Source: Candidatus Phycosocius bacilliformis
Lineage (GTDB): Bacteria > Pseudomonadota > Alphaproteobacteria > Caulobacterales > Aquidulcibacteraceae
DNA length: 64,000 nt
NCBI RefSeq assembly: GCF_003112735.1
Contig: NZ_BFBR01000002.1
Span: 372,001 to 436,000 of the forward strand
Direction of reading: 5' to 3'
The notes under the pieces were generated by a model, which saw only the letters and a list, made by a program, of their open reading frames with translations, was not told the DNA's origin and did no database searches. How positions within the stretch are numbered: position 1 is the stretch's first letter; the number at the start of each line of letters is the position of its first letter. This document shows, piece after piece, positions 26,317 to 35,814 of the stretch. The position numbers and the translations under genes are program-made.

Positions 26317-27138
26317 TCAGCGGGCAGCGCGGCGGGCACGGTCTGCTGAAAGGGCCGCCAATAGGACATCGCGCCATACTCGGTACCCGGCCTCGGATGG
26401 ATGCAGGCCGTCATAAAAAAGCGCAGGGTTTTGCGTGTTATCGGGCAAGAGGAAATGGGGATAGAGGTCAAGATAGGTGAGATAGGACTTTTGCGCGTCG
26501 AGCTCAGCGAACGCCTTAAGTGACTGGTTGACCGGGATAACAATATCGCGCGTGCGGGCCTGTTCCTGAGTTGGCATCAAGGACTGCAGGATAATTCGGG
26601 CCTTGGGCTGGCGGGCATGGACCGCACGCACCAAAGCCATGACCCCCGCAGCTATACTGGCATCTGCCGGGTTTTCGCTTGCCCAGGAATTATTTATTCC
26701 CGCCAATATGATCACATAGTCTGGCTTCAGGGTCTCATGGTCCAATTGCCCAAGCCCGCCGTCCGCCTTCGGCGCTATGCGATAGAGCATATGCTCAAGC
26801 CGGTCGCCAGATATGCCCAGATTCAGGGCTTTCAGCGCGGGGTCCTGACCTGAAAAACTCTCATCCCAAACAGCGCGTCCATTTCGCACGCCTGGAAACC
26901 ACAGATTTTCGCCCATCAGGAAGAAGTCGGTGATCGAATCGCCCAGAAAAACGAGCTTTACATCTGACAAGCCGCGTGGATCGGCCAATTGGGCTTCCAT
27001 GGTGGCGAGGCGGGCCTGCCAATATTCTACCCGCGCTTCGGCATGGGTCGATTTGAATTGGGCTTGGGCTGGTACGACAGCTGCGCAGCCCGCTATTGCC
27101 AGGGCCGCTAACCACGTCCTGCATATCCATCTTGTCAC
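26317..27138 (-). CDS. exported SGNH/GDSL-family hydrolase
   Basis: 273 residues with a signal peptide (WLAALAIAGCAAVVPAQAQ). The catalytic blocks of SGNH esterases are in order: KLVFLGDSITDFF (nucleophile S68), NLGISGD (Gly block), ILAGINNSWASENP (Asn block), and FYDGLHPSEAGY with the Asp/His pair near 248-252. This layout resembles platelet-activating-factor acetylhydrolase-like GDSL proteins. The start is a GTG at 27136-27138 with AGGA eight bases upstream; there is no ATG close to it in frame. It follows the retropepsin-like gene by 21 bp, so the two are probably cotranscribed and both are exported. Confidence 0.88.
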   Translation of the reverse strand: MTRWICRTWLAALAIAGCAAVVPAQAQFKSTHAEARVEYWQARLATMEAQLADPRGLSDVKLVFLGDSITDFFLMGENLWFPGVRNGRAVWDESFSGQDPALKALNLGISGDRLEHMLYRIAPKADGGLGQLDHETLKPDYVIILAGINNSWASENPADASIAAGVMALVRAVHARQPKARIILQSLMPTQEQARTRDIVIPVNQSLKAFAELDAQKSYLTYLDLYPHFLLPDNTQNPALFYDGLHPSEAGYRVWRDVLLAALSADRARRAAR

Positions 27139-27159
27139 CGCACAATCCTGTCGCTTGCG

Positions 27160-28188
27160 TTAGCCCCGATTCCCCATCCCATCACTGCCCACGAGGCTGG
27201 CCAGTAACTGCAGTTCAACCTGACGGCGGCGGTAATCAACAACCAAGGTCTCGGCCCGGCTCAGGACATCCATCCCCACAAGCATCGCGGGCGTGCTATC
27301 AAGACCCCATAACTTAAAGACGGGGGCATCGGCGGCAACAACTGTCAAACGGCTTGCCACCACACCCAGCATGCTGATCTCGGGCATATTGGCCCATACG
27401 CCATTGAGCTGCTGATTGGTGACCCCAAGGATGACAGGGTTCTCTTCCGGTCTTCTGCGGCGCCTGGCCCTGTCGCTTAACGCATTCAACAAAGCCATAT
27501 TGATGATGGTTGTGTCCCCGCCAGTATCTAGCACGCAGCGGGCCCTGACACTGGCCACCTTGCCATCGGCCTCAATCAATAAGCCGTGGCGCAAACGGAT
27601 GTCGGTGGTAATCGGCAGGCGCTTGGTCCGTCGGGTGCCTGCTGGCTCCAACTCAACCGTCTTACGGGTAAAGTTAAAGCGCACGCGGCGACTGTCGAAC
27701 ATATCCATTCCCAGTATCCCATCGAGCTTGTCGAGGGCGGGCGCGTCCATAACTGCCACGCGTAGATTTTCAGACACGCTGCGCCCCGTCTCGATCCGAT
27801 CCAAGCGGGCAAAGCGGGCTTCGCTCGATCCGGTTACGCCATGGACCATTCGACGCGGCAATTCGGGCAGTTTCAGGGTATCAGCCACGCGCGGGCTTAG
27901 CACCGAGGTGTTTGAACCTGTGTCGACCACAAATTTGTACGGTCCTTGACCGTTAAGCCGGACATCTGCTGTGGGGCGACCATAAACATCAACCCATGTC
28001 TGCAAGGTGACGATCGGGGTCTGTCCTGTCACGGTCACGCTATCGACTTGATTAGGCGGGGCCTCCAACGCTTGTGCCAGTGTGCTATCAAACCCACCAG
28101 CGATCAGCGCGCCCCCAAATCCACCTAGAACCGCCCGCCGCGCCCAAACCGGGCTGGCATCGCACCGGGATTTGTCCAGCTTGCTCAT
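27160..28188 (-). CDS. exported retropepsin-like aspartic protease with two DTG sites
   Basis: 342 residues from ATG 28186-28188 (GGGAG upstream). A twin-arginine-like signal (ARRAVLGGFGGALIAGG, about 16-32) leads into two successive aspartic-protease lobes: KFVVDTGSNTSVLS (D89) and RCVLDTGGDTTIIN (D221), each followed by a family-typical glycine-rich strand (KLDGILGMDMFD in lobe 1, PAMLVGMDVLS in lobe 2). Most bacterial retropepsin-like proteins have one lobe and dimerise; this has both active-site aspartates in one chain, like a pepsin-style pseudodimer. Substrate unknown. Upstream of the SGNH hydrolase gene. Confidence 0.82.
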   Translation of the reverse strand: MSKLDKSRCDASPVWARRAVLGGFGGALIAGGFDSTLAQALEAPPNQVDSVTVTGQTPIVTLQTWVDVYGRPTADVRLNGQGPYKFVVDTGSNTSVLSPRVADTLKLPELPRRMVHGVTGSSEARFARLDRIETGRSVSENLRVAVMDAPALDKLDGILGMDMFDSRRVRFNFTRKTVELEPAGTRRTKRLPITTDIRLRHGLLIEADGKVASVRARCVLDTGGDTTIINMALLNALSDRARRRRRPEENPVILGVTNQQLNGVWANMPEISMLGVVASRLTVVAADAPVFKLWGLDSTPAMLVGMDVLSRAETLVVDYRRRQVELQLLASLVGSDGMGNRG

Positions 28189-28286
28189 CCACAGTCTCCC
28201 ATGCTGATGGTTTGGGTCAGCGGAGATCATGGACTGTTTTGAGAAAAAGGAAAGTGGCGTTCAAAGTCTGATCATGGACCCAATGT

Positions 28287-29201
28287 TCAGATTGGGTTTT
28301 GTGGCAGGCTGAGGCCGCGCTTACCAAAACCAGTCCCGTCTTGCCCGATCGTTGGCCGCTTCGAACCTGCGGCCCAAGGCGGGCCTGCCTGCCCCATTGC
28401 CGCAAACCAAATCTGCAAGACGGGGCCTGGCGTTATGCGACCATGCGGTGCTGGATGCGCACGCACCTCATCAAGGTCTGGAACAAAGAGCGGGGTGTCT
28501 GCCCCCAAGGGGGGGCTGTGCAACAACAGATACTCAATGATCAGAATGCTCAGCCGCTTGAGCTCCTGCGGCGGCAGCCGGCATGCTATTGTCTCAATTT
28601 CACGACCCAGAAATGGCGCTAGCCCTTGAGACAGGAGAATCCAGCCCTCATTCTGGCCATGCCGGTTGGTGAGTGGTTCCATCCTGATACGCACCCAGTG
28701 TTCAACCCGCACTTCGGGAATGGTCAAGCGCAAAGCCATTCGTTGGAAGGCTTGGGGTTCTGTGCTGACCAGGCCCGTGGTCCAGATAACTTCTTCAACC
28801 GGCACAATCGACATCATGCTGGCCGCCACCATGCTGACAGCCGCCGCCGCTGCAACAGTGGCCGCCGTATCCGCACCATCATTGGTGCAAGTCAAAACGA
28901 CATGGGCGTTGCACCGAGGATAGCCGCTGCGTGGCCCATACCAAGCCGGACAATGAACCTCCATCGTTGTTGGGTCGGCAAAAAAGGGTGGAACTGGAAA
29001 CATTTCGACCAGAATGCGATTGGGGCCAATCGCGATCGCACAGGCCGTCCCCTCCCCGTCAGCACGAAACCCGCCTGGAGCGACAAGGCCCAGTCTGCTG
29101 GTCAAGGCCGGGAATAAATCTGCGATACCGGTCAACACATGAACATGGGTGAACGGGGCACCGTGGGTCAAAGGTAGGAGGGCGGTGAAGGGGTCGCGCA
29201 C
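28287..29201 (-). CDS. DUF4261-like protein
   Basis: 304 residues. Segments CNAHVVLTCTNDGADTAATV plus MSIVPVEEVIWTTG in the middle and LLSQGLAPFLGREIETIACR and LPPQELKRLSILIIEYLL in the second half follow the pattern I know for DUF4261 proteins, an uncharacterised soluble family. No signal peptide. The start is a GTG at 29199-29201, six bases after GGGAGAG, rather than the GTG five codons earlier. The extreme C-terminus (after about residue 260) is Gly/Pro-rich and probably disordered. Separated by about 100 bp from the retropepsin gene. Confidence 0.6.
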   Translation of the reverse strand: MRDPFTALLPLTHGAPFTHVHVLTGIADLFPALTSRLGLVAPGGFRADGEGTACAIAIGPNRILVEMFPVPPFFADPTTMEVHCPAWYGPRSGYPRCNAHVVLTCTNDGADTAATVAAAAAVSMVAASMMSIVPVEEVIWTTGLVSTEPQAFQRMALRLTIPEVRVEHWVRIRMEPLTNRHGQNEGWILLSQGLAPFLGREIETIACRLPPQELKRLSILIIEYLLLHSPPLGADTPLFVPDLDEVRAHPAPHGRITPGPVLQIWFAAMGQAGPPWAAGSKRPTIGQDGTGFGKRGLSLPQNPI

Positions 29202-29393
29202 GTGTGTCTCTCCCACCTGGCCAATTGGTCGAAGTGGATGATGCGCCCCCGCGCCGTCCCGAACAGCGCCATTGTGCCAAGGCCGCCTTGCCTAGAGGCT
29301 AATTGGCTTCATAAAATGCTGAGCAATCTGGTTGGGCTGTCATCACGCCTGCGTGAGAACAATGGCGTGCACTTAGGCTAAATCGCCGGGTTG

Positions 29394-30827
29394 TTATGCT
29401 TTAGGTGGGCAATGTCCTAGCGCATCACCCAGTTGATCAATTTCGGCGAGCTTGCGGGAGAACAGGCTCCAATCATCGGCCTCCGCAATCGGTGCCCACA
29501 GGGCTTCAACGTCGTCAATCACCAAGCTTGCTGGGTCGGATTGACCAAAATAGGGGTGAGATAAGCGCTCGGGCCGATCTGTTGGAAACCGATCGAGCCA
29601 TCCCAGCCATTCGGTAAAGTCGCTGCCCTGATACAAGTCTGCACGTGGGCCAGCCAAGGCGCGGGTCTGACTGACAAGACCGCCAAACCAATCATGGAAG
29701 AAGCCATCCCACGACACACCAGACCGCGCCATGAAGGCAAACATGGCATCGAGCATGTGGCGGGCCGCTTCACCTTCTTCCCCCGCCTGCACGCCCAATC
29801 GCGCCAAAAGCGCGCGTTGCTGGGCAGCGGCAAAGGCTGGCGGGTAGGCCCGTATTGCCTCAGTTAGGCTGTCACTGTCGCCAATCGCCAACAGCGCCCC
29901 GGCCAATTGCTTGAGGTTCCACAACCCAGCTTCCGGCTGGCGACCATAGGCGTAAAGACCTGTCTGGTCGAAATAGGCAGCGGTAAAGCTTGCATCGGCC
30001 ACCGGCAAAAAGCGCCAAGGGCCATAGTCAAAGCTTTCTCCCGTGACATTCATATTGTCAGTATTGAGGACGCCATGCACAAATCCTGCAGCCATCCAGC
30101 CTGCGACCATCTCGGCAGTTGCCAGCGCAATTTCGCGTACCAAAGCGGCGACGCGCTCTGGGCCTTCAAGACCGCCAAGTTGGGGATAATAGAGGCTGAT
30201 GCAATGATCGACCAAAGCCTCTAGTCGTTCTGGCGCGTCCAGGAATGCGTGGCGTTGAAAGGTCCCGAAACGGACATGACTGTGCTGAAGACGCACCAGC
30301 ACGGCCGAGCGGGTGGGTGAAGGCTCGTCCGAACGGATCAATTTCTCGCCTGTTTCAATCAAGCTCAAGGCCTTTGATGTCCGCACACCCTGAGCCTGCA
30401 GCATACGTGCGGCCAGCACCTCGCGCACCCCGCCTTTCAAGGTCAGTCGGCCATCGCCTTGCCGCGACCAAGGCGTTTGGCCAGATCCTTTCGTACCAAG
30501 GTCCAGCAAGCGGCCCTGATCATCGCGCAACTGGCCAAACAAAAAGCCACGGCCATCACCCAATTGGGGATTATAGGTGCGAAACTGATGGCCATGATAA
30601 CGCATCGCCAATGGGGGTTGGTTCATGCCGGGCAAAACGACAAAGCGGCCGAAATGGTCAATCCATTCCCCATCGCTCAAGCCATCCAGGCCAACTGATC
30701 GCGCGGCTTCTTGATCCCGCCAGATCAAGCGATGTTGAGGAAAGTCGGCGGCCTCGACGGGGTCAGCAAACTCTGGTCCGAGCTCAATAAACCGCGGTTC
30801 GGGTTGGTAGTTGGTCCCAAAGGCCAT
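29394..30827 (-). CDS. selO: protein adenylyltransferase SelO (YdiU)
   Basis: Pseudokinase-fold enzyme that AMPylates proteins in the redox stress response. 477 residues, the normal bacterial length. Motifs: PPLAMRYHGHQFRTYNPQLG, DGRGFLFGQL, LGTKGSGQTPWSRQGDGRLT, GGVREVLAARMLQAQGV, and the metal-binding region FVHGVLNTDNMNVTGESFDY, GPWRFLP. The ATG at 30825-30827 begins two bases after the cobT stop on the same strand, so selO is probably transcribed with cobT, an unexpected functional pairing. Confidence 0.95.
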   Translation of the reverse strand: MAFGTNYQPEPRFIELGPEFADPVEAADFPQHRLIWRDQEAARSVGLDGLSDGEWIDHFGRFVVLPGMNQPPLAMRYHGHQFRTYNPQLGDGRGFLFGQLRDDQGRLLDLGTKGSGQTPWSRQGDGRLTLKGGVREVLAARMLQAQGVRTSKALSLIETGEKLIRSDEPSPTRSAVLVRLQHSHVRFGTFQRHAFLDAPERLEALVDHCISLYYPQLGGLEGPERVAALVREIALATAEMVAGWMAAGFVHGVLNTDNMNVTGESFDYGPWRFLPVADASFTAAYFDQTGLYAYGRQPEAGLWNLKQLAGALLAIGDSDSLTEAIRAYPPAFAAAQQRALLARLGVQAGEEGEAARHMLDAMFAFMARSGVSWDGFFHDWFGGLVSQTRALAGPRADLYQGSDFTEWLGWLDRFPTDRPERLSHPYFGQSDPASLVIDDVEALWAPIAEADDWSLFSRKLAEIDQLGDALGHCPPKA

Positions 30828-30829
30828 GA

Positions 30830-31879
30830 TTAGGAAGGCCCTGCCACACCAGCTTCAGCAAAGGTAGCCATGCCTGAATGACAGGCAACAGCTGACTTGA
30901 TGATCTGCACTGCCAAAGCTGCTCCTGTCCCCTCACCCAGCGCCATACCGAGGTCCAGGACTGGCTTTTTGCCCAGAAGATCGAGCAGAAGACGGTGTCC
31001 GGGCTCTTTTGATACATGACCAACCAGGCAATGATCCAGTGCACGCGGGTTGATACGATGCAGCACAGCTGCTGCAACACAGACCATATAGCCATCCAGC
31101 ACGACGGGGATGCGTTGCAGGCGGGCGGCCAGAATGGCCCCGGCAATAGCAGCAAATTCCCGCCCGCCCACGCGCGCCAAGACGCTCAAGGCATCATCAG
31201 TCTGCCCGTCTAGACGCTGAACTGCTTGGGCGACCACGTCTTGTTTGGCCGCCAATGCGCGGCCTTCCAAGCCGGTGCCGGGACCGGTCCATTGCGCAGG
31301 GTTGCCACCAAACAAGCCTAATGCGAGGGCTGCTGCCACACTTGTATTGCCAATGCCGACTTCACCCAACACCAAGAGATCTGTACCTTCGGCGAGAACC
31401 TCCATGCCATAGGCCATGGTGGCCACACACTCCTGCTCACTCATGGCATCGGCGGTGGTGATATCGGGGGTTGGTTTGCCGACCGCCAAATCATAGACTT
31501 TCAAGCCAGCGCCCGCTTGTTGCGCCAGAACAGAAATGGCCGCCCCCCCTGCTGCCATCGCATCAATCATTTGGCGAGTCACTTCTTGAGGATAAGCAGA
31601 CACGCCGCGCGTGGCCACACCATGGTCACTGGCAAAAATTGCAATAATCGGGCGGGTGACTTGAGGTGGGCTTTTGCCCGTCCAAGCAGCCAACCAACTT
31701 GTGATGTCCTCAAGGCGACCCAAACTTCCGGGCGGCTTGATCAGTTGGCTTTCCCGCCGCGCCGTCGCGGCGATGGCGGCTTCATCTGGGCCGGGTAAAT
31801 CGACCAAAAGGGCGCGAATATCATCAAAAGGCGTGCGAGCGGGCTGGTCGGGCGCGGAAGAACAAGCATCGTGAGGCAT
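30830..31879 (-). CDS. cobT: nicotinate-nucleotide-dimethylbenzimidazole phosphoribosyltransferase
   Basis: Activates the lower-ligand base for cobalamin. 349 residues. Features: IKPPGSLGRLEDITSWLAAW, IAIFASDHGVATRGVSAYPQ, EVTRQMIDAMAAGGAAISVL, LGEVGIGNTSVAAALALGLF, LDGYMVCVAAAVLHRINPRA, and the catalytic E316 in LGEGTGAAL. Divergent from cobS across a 198-bp gap. Because cobT and cobS act in the same nucleotide-loop assembly, the shared gap probably carries both promoters; I looked for a cobalamin riboswitch there and could not make a convincing one. Confidence 0.96.
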   Translation of the reverse strand: MPHDACSSAPDQPARTPFDDIRALLVDLPGPDEAAIAATARRESQLIKPPGSLGRLEDITSWLAAWTGKSPPQVTRPIIAIFASDHGVATRGVSAYPQEVTRQMIDAMAAGGAAISVLAQQAGAGLKVYDLAVGKPTPDITTADAMSEQECVATMAYGMEVLAEGTDLLVLGEVGIGNTSVAAALALGLFGGNPAQWTGPGTGLEGRALAAKQDVVAQAVQRLDGQTDDALSVLARVGGREFAAIAGAILAARLQRIPVVLDGYMVCVAAAVLHRINPRALDHCLVGHVSKEPGHRLLLDLLGKKPVLDLGMALGEGTGAALAVQIIKSAVACHSGMATFAEAGVAGPS

Positions 31880-32077
31880 GCAAAGGACTTAGCGCGGCAA
31901 GGCCTCGGGATAAAGCATGTCCACCGGTGAAACACATTGCGGCACAGCCACAATACTCAGTGCGACTTCGGCGCCACAGTGTGGCAGCTTCCATCAGCCA
32001 GTTGGCTTTAACATCTCGAAATCTCAATCATTTTGGCTACAAAGAGTTCGCCCCGTTTCGCCCAATAAAAACCAAAG

Positions 32078-32878
32078 ATGAGTCGCGCCATGCGCCTGAT
32101 TGACGATGCCCGGATTTGCCTGATCTTCTTTACCCGGCTGCCTGTGACCTGGCCTGAAGACCTCCCGAGGGAACGCATTACCCGTGCATTCCAAGCCGCC
32201 CCCATCGCTGGACTCGTGACGGGCTTGATTGGGGCTTTGACATATGGCTTGGCCATGTGGCTGTTCAATGGCAGCGTGCATCTGGCCGCAACCTTGGCTG
32301 TGGCGAGCCAAGTTCTCACCACTGGGGCTTTTCATGAAGATGGCTTCGCAGACTTCTTTGATGGCGTCGGCGGGGGGAAAACCATCAGCGAACGGCTTGC
32401 CATCATGCGCGATTCCCGGATCGGAACATTTGGTGGTGTCGCTCTGCTGTTGGCAATCATCTTGAAGATCTTCCTGGTTGCTGAAATCAGCATCGCTTGG
32501 CAGGCTGGTTTGTGCCTCATTATCAGCGGCACCTTGGCCCGCACCGCACTGGTCCATGTCATGGCGCTCCTCAAGCCAGCCACAGATGATGGGATTTCGG
32601 CGTCAGCCGGCCAGCCCACTGCGACAGAGGCCACCACAGCAACCGTTTTAGGCGGAATCATCAGTGGGGTCTGTGTGGTTTTGGCATTCCAACTGAGCCT
32701 GATCGGACCGGCCGTCGGGGCAGTGATCGGCACAATACTTGGTGCGGGGGCGATCGCGTTGACTGCACGCAAGCATTTAGGTGGTCAAACCGGTGACGCG
32801 TTGGGAGCAACAGCTGTTGCCGCGGAACTGGGGGCATTGGCCGGAATTGTCGCGCTGATGCCAGCATTGGGCTTCTGA
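32078..32878 (+). CDS. cobS: adenosylcobinamide-GDP ribazoletransferase (cobalamin synthase)
   Basis: Joins alpha-ribazole to adenosylcobinamide-GDP in the inner membrane, the last step with the CobT product. 266 residues with several hydrophobic helices and the metal-binding signature FHEDGFADFFDGVGGG (about residues 86-101). Other family segments: ICLIFFTRLPV at the N-terminus and KHLGGQTGDALGATAVAAEL near the C-terminus. Divergent from cobT. The other cobalamin genes are not in the window. Confidence 0.95.
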   Translation: MSRAMRLIDDARICLIFFTRLPVTWPEDLPRERITRAFQAAPIAGLVTGLIGALTYGLAMWLFNGSVHLAATLAVASQVLTTGAFHEDGFADFFDGVGGGKTISERLAIMRDSRIGTFGGVALLLAIILKIFLVAEISIAWQAGLCLIISGTLARTALVHVMALLKPATDDGISASAGQPTATEATTATVLGGIISGVCVVLAFQLSLIGPAVGAVIGTILGAGAIALTARKHLGGQTGDALGATAVAAELGALAGIVALMPALGF

Positions 32879-32879
32879 T

Positions 32880-33092
32880 TTGTCCACCGCCATTTCCTCG
32901 CCGTGCATCAAGGTTTGCTGTGTAGAGCCGCAATCAGGTCTGTGCTTGGGCTGTTATCGAACCTTGCCTGAGATTGCTCAATGGCTGCGCTTTAGCCCTG
33001 ATCAGCGCGCGGCCATTACTGCGGAGCTGCCAAGCCGGGCCGAAAAACTTGACCCGGCATATCGAACGGCATTCGCGCCGTCGCCGCGCTGA
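32880..33092 (+). CDS. DUF1289 family protein
   Basis: 70 residues. The cysteine pattern SPCIKVCCVEPQSGLCLGCY, with RTLPEIAQW immediately after, is the DUF1289 signature, a small family thought to bind metal. The start is a TTG at 32880, one base after the cobS stop codon, suggesting coupling; no other start is available before the first cysteine. The C-terminus is basic and short. Function unknown; the link with cobS may only be positional. Confidence 0.85.
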   Translation: MSTAISSPCIKVCCVEPQSGLCLGCYRTLPEIAQWLRFSPDQRAAITAELPSRAEKLDPAYRTAFAPSPR

Positions 33093-33141
33093 TCAGACGC
33101 CAGGCGTGTCACGCCGGCAAAAGCCTTGGCGTAAGAACAAT

Positions 33142-34926
33142 CTACATACGCTCAGGGGCTTCGATACCCAAGAGGTCCAAGGTTAGAACCAATTGGTTCA
33201 AGGTCGCTTTGGCCAATGTCAAGCGCGATGCACGCGTGGCTTCATCCCCGGCACTCAAGATTGGACATGCGGTGTAAAAGGCTGAAAAAGCACCTGCCAA
33301 GGCATAGGCATGATCAGCCAAAATATGGGGTGCGCGCTTGTCATAAGCCCCGCGCAACGCGTGTTCAAACCCGTCGAGTGTCAAGATAAGATCGCGTTCA
33401 GCTGGTTCAAGATTGGCAATCGGCCCAGGCCCAATTCCCGCCTCATCAGCCTTGCGCAGAATGGATTTGATACGCACTGCCGCATATAGCAAATAAGGCC
33501 CAGTTTTGCCTTCAAAGCTCAAGAAGCGGTCCAGATCAAAGATATAAGACGTACCCCGGAAGTTTTGTAGATCGGCGAACTTCAACGCAGCCATACCAAC
33601 CTTGTGGGCGATATCAGCGCGTTCTTCCGCCGGCCAATCCTGGCCCACTCCGGCCTCATCAATCTTGGCTTGCGCCTTTTCGCGCACCATAGTGATAAGG
33701 TCATGCAACTTCAGCACCCCGCCCTCACGAGTCTTGAACGGCTTGCCATCTGGGCCGTTCATTGTGCCAAACCCAATGTGATCCAACGCCTCGCGTTGCA
33801 GATAGCCTGCCTTGTCAGCAGCTCGAAACACCGTCTCGAAATGCTCTGCCTGACGTTGATCAACGCAGTAGATGATAAGCTCAGCCTGAAAGCGCCGGAC
33901 CCGGTCAAGAATGGTTGCCAGATCGGTGGTGCCATACATGGCAGAGCCTTCAGACGACACCACCAACAAGGGCGCGACATTAGGCCCTTCCCCGCCATCT
34001 TTCTTGGGCACCAATTTATCGTGCACGAAAACCACGCGCGCGCCCTGATCGTCTTGTAACAGACCCTTGGCATCAAGGTCGGCAATCATCTCTGGAATCA
34101 GCGGGTCTGCATCGCTTTCGCCCAACCAAAGATCAAATGTCACCCCCAAAGCGGCAAACTCACGCTCAAGTGCGCTGCGCGAAACGGCAACAAAATGCTG
34201 CCACAGCGCGCGATAGCCGGGCCGGCCTGCCTGCAATTCAGCTGTGGCTTTGCGCGCGCGGTCGCGCGCTGCAACATCGGTTTTGGCCAAAGCTGCCGCT
34301 GCTGGATAAATCCGTTCAAGATCAGCGAGGCTCACCGGGCTGTGTGCGGGATAAGGTCCCGAAAACCCCGCATCGAAATAAGGCAATTCTGGCTGTTCTT
34401 CTGCCAAGCTGGCGATCAAAAGCCCCATCTGGAAACCCCAATCGCCAAAATGGGCATCACCCCATACTTGATCACCGCGGAAGCGATAGAGCCGTTTAAT
34501 GCTGTCGCCAATAATGGTGGCACGCAAATGGCCGACATGCATGGATTTGGCCACATTCGGCCCAGCATAATCAACAATAACGCGGCGCGGTGTTTCAAGG
34601 ATCTGGGCACCCACGCGTGGATCAACAGCCAAGGCTTCTGCGTGGGCCACCAATGCTGCGTCGGACACTGTGATATTCAAAAAGCCTGGTCCTGCCACGT
34701 CGCAACGCGCGATCATGGGGTCTTTTGACAGGTGTTCAGCTAATGCAGTGGCAATATCGCGCGGGTTACGGCCAGCGGCCTTCGCACCGGCCATCGCGCC
34801 ATTACACTGGAAATGACCGAATTCGGGCTTCTGGGCACGTGTCACCAGGCCCAGCTCTGCAGGAAGTCCGAGGTCGGCAAAGGCACGGCCCAACGTGTGG
34901 GCCAGCTGTTGGGCAAAATGGGTCAT
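33142..34926 (-). CDS. argS: arginyl-tRNA synthetase
   Basis: Class I synthetase, 594 residues. N-terminal tRNA-binding domain (about 1-115), then [20 protein letters not shown] with the HIGH-equivalent HVGH at 130-133, [40 protein letters not shown]-like [11 protein letters not shown], and the anticodon-binding alpha-helical domain with [18 protein letters not shown] and [17 protein letters not shown]. The KMSKS loop is degenerate as usual for ArgRS (FKTREGG). Converges with DUF1289 and lies 11 bp downstream of a lipoprotein gene. Confidence 0.97.
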   Translation of the reverse strand: MTHFAQQLAHTLGRAFADLGLPAELGLVTRAQKPEFGHFQCNGAMAGAKAAGRNPRDIATALAEHLSKDPMIARCDVAGPGFLNITVSDAALVAHAEALAVDPRVGAQILETPRRVIVDYAGPNVAKSMHVGHLRATIIGDSIKRLYRFRGDQVWGDAHFGDWGFQMGLLIASLAEEQPELPYFDAGFSGPYPAHSPVSLADLERIYPAAAALAKTDVAARDRARKATAELQAGRPGYRALWQHFVAVSRSALEREFAALGVTFDLWLGESDADPLIPEMIADLDAKGLLQDDQGARVVFVHDKLVPKKDGGEGPNVAPLLVVSSEGSAMYGTTDLATILDRVRRFQAELIIYCVDQRQAEHFETVFRAADKAGYLQREALDHIGFGTMNGPDGKPFKTREGGVLKLHDLITMVREKAQAKIDEAGVGQDWPAEERADIAHKVGMAALKFADLQNFRGTSYIFDLDRFLSFEGKTGPYLLYAAVRIKSILRKADEAGIGPGPIANLEPAERDLILTLDGFEHALRGAYDKRAPHILADHAYALAGAFSAFYTACPILSAGDEATRASRLTLAKATLNQLVLTLDLLGIEAPERM

Positions 34927-34937
34927 GGGAGATGATG

Positions 34938-35684
34938 TCAGCGCGGCACGCCCGCATCCACGCGGAAGCGTTTGCCATTGCGGTTGAATTCCAACTGATC
35001 TGGCGTCAGTTCAAAGCCGACCAGCACTTCGAAATTGGCTCCAGCAATATCTTTATTGGCACGCGGGATTTCGATGAAAATCGGCAAAGACTTGACGGCA
35101 ACCCGATCACTGCCAGCCGGGATTTCGACTGCCTGAGAATAGGTCTGCCGCGAGATGACGGCGATATCCTTGCGTGTCACTGTCACCCAATAATTCACGC
35201 TTTTGGCACCTGGTGCCGCCTTGGGGCCTTTACCGAACGCCATATCCAGCTGCATGTTGATGGTGATTGGATCTTCGCCCACATAGCGGCAGTCGGAGTT
35301 CACATTGAGGATTTCACCGGTATAGCCGACATTCTCGAACCGCTCAGGTCCATTGAGTTCGACAAAGCGCTGGGCGTCATACAGCACCCGTACCGCCGGG
35401 CATGGACCAACATTGGCCGCGCCGCTGTCGCTACCCAAAGCCTTGGCCAACCCCGTGAAGAACCCACGCTTGCGCGGTGGGCCTGCCGGGGTCTCAAGCT
35501 TTTCAGCATCCCCGGGAGTTGCCTCAACCGTGGGTTTGGGCGCTTCGGCGGCTGGCGCATCAGCCTCACTAACTGGTGGCGGGGCCTTGCCACGCCCATC
35601 ACGATTGCCGCCAAAGGGCAGCGACGAACAGGCCGCGAGCACGAGAGAAGATGTGATCACAAGAGCAATAGCTTGGGTGCGCAT
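34938..35684 (-). CDS. lipoprotein of unknown function
   Basis: 248 residues. The signal peptide [20 protein letters not shown] ends in a lipobox (LAAC). A Pro/Ala/Glu-rich linker (about 30-75) follows, then a compact domain from about 88 ([20 protein letters not shown]) containing [40 protein letters not shown], and ending [20 protein letters not shown]. No family recognised. The ATG at 35682-35684 is chosen because it starts the signal peptide; the longer frame overlaps ispH. Probably shares a transcript with argS. Its start is 130 bp from divergent ispH. Confidence 0.8.
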   Translation of the reverse strand: MRTQAIALVITSSLVLAACSSLPFGGNRDGRGKAPPPVSEADAPAAEAPKPTVEATPGDAEKLETPAGPPRKRGFFTGLAKALGSDSGAANVGPCPAVRVLYDAQRFVELNGPERFENVGYTGEILNVNSDCRYVGEDPITINMQLDMAFGKGPKAAPGAKSVNYWVTVTRKDIAVISRQTYSQAVEIPAGSDRVAVKSLPIFIEIPRANKDIAGANFEVLVGFELTPDQLEFNRNGKRFRVDAGVPR

Positions 35685-35814
35685 GTTGCATTCCACAGAA
35701 GAAGCGAAGCAGACCATCTTGGCACTGCCGCAATTATAGCCCATGTCTTTAGAGGCCTGTGTCGCTTCAATCAACGCAATGCGGCGCCAACAAGGCAATG
35801 CCACCGGAGAAATC

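Noticed and set aside
31880-32077. Cobalamin riboswitch in the cobT-cobS gap
   Set aside because: I looked for the B12-box and the conserved core on both strands; only loose resemblances (for example CACCGGTG) were seen, not the required arrangement. A covariance search would be decisive.
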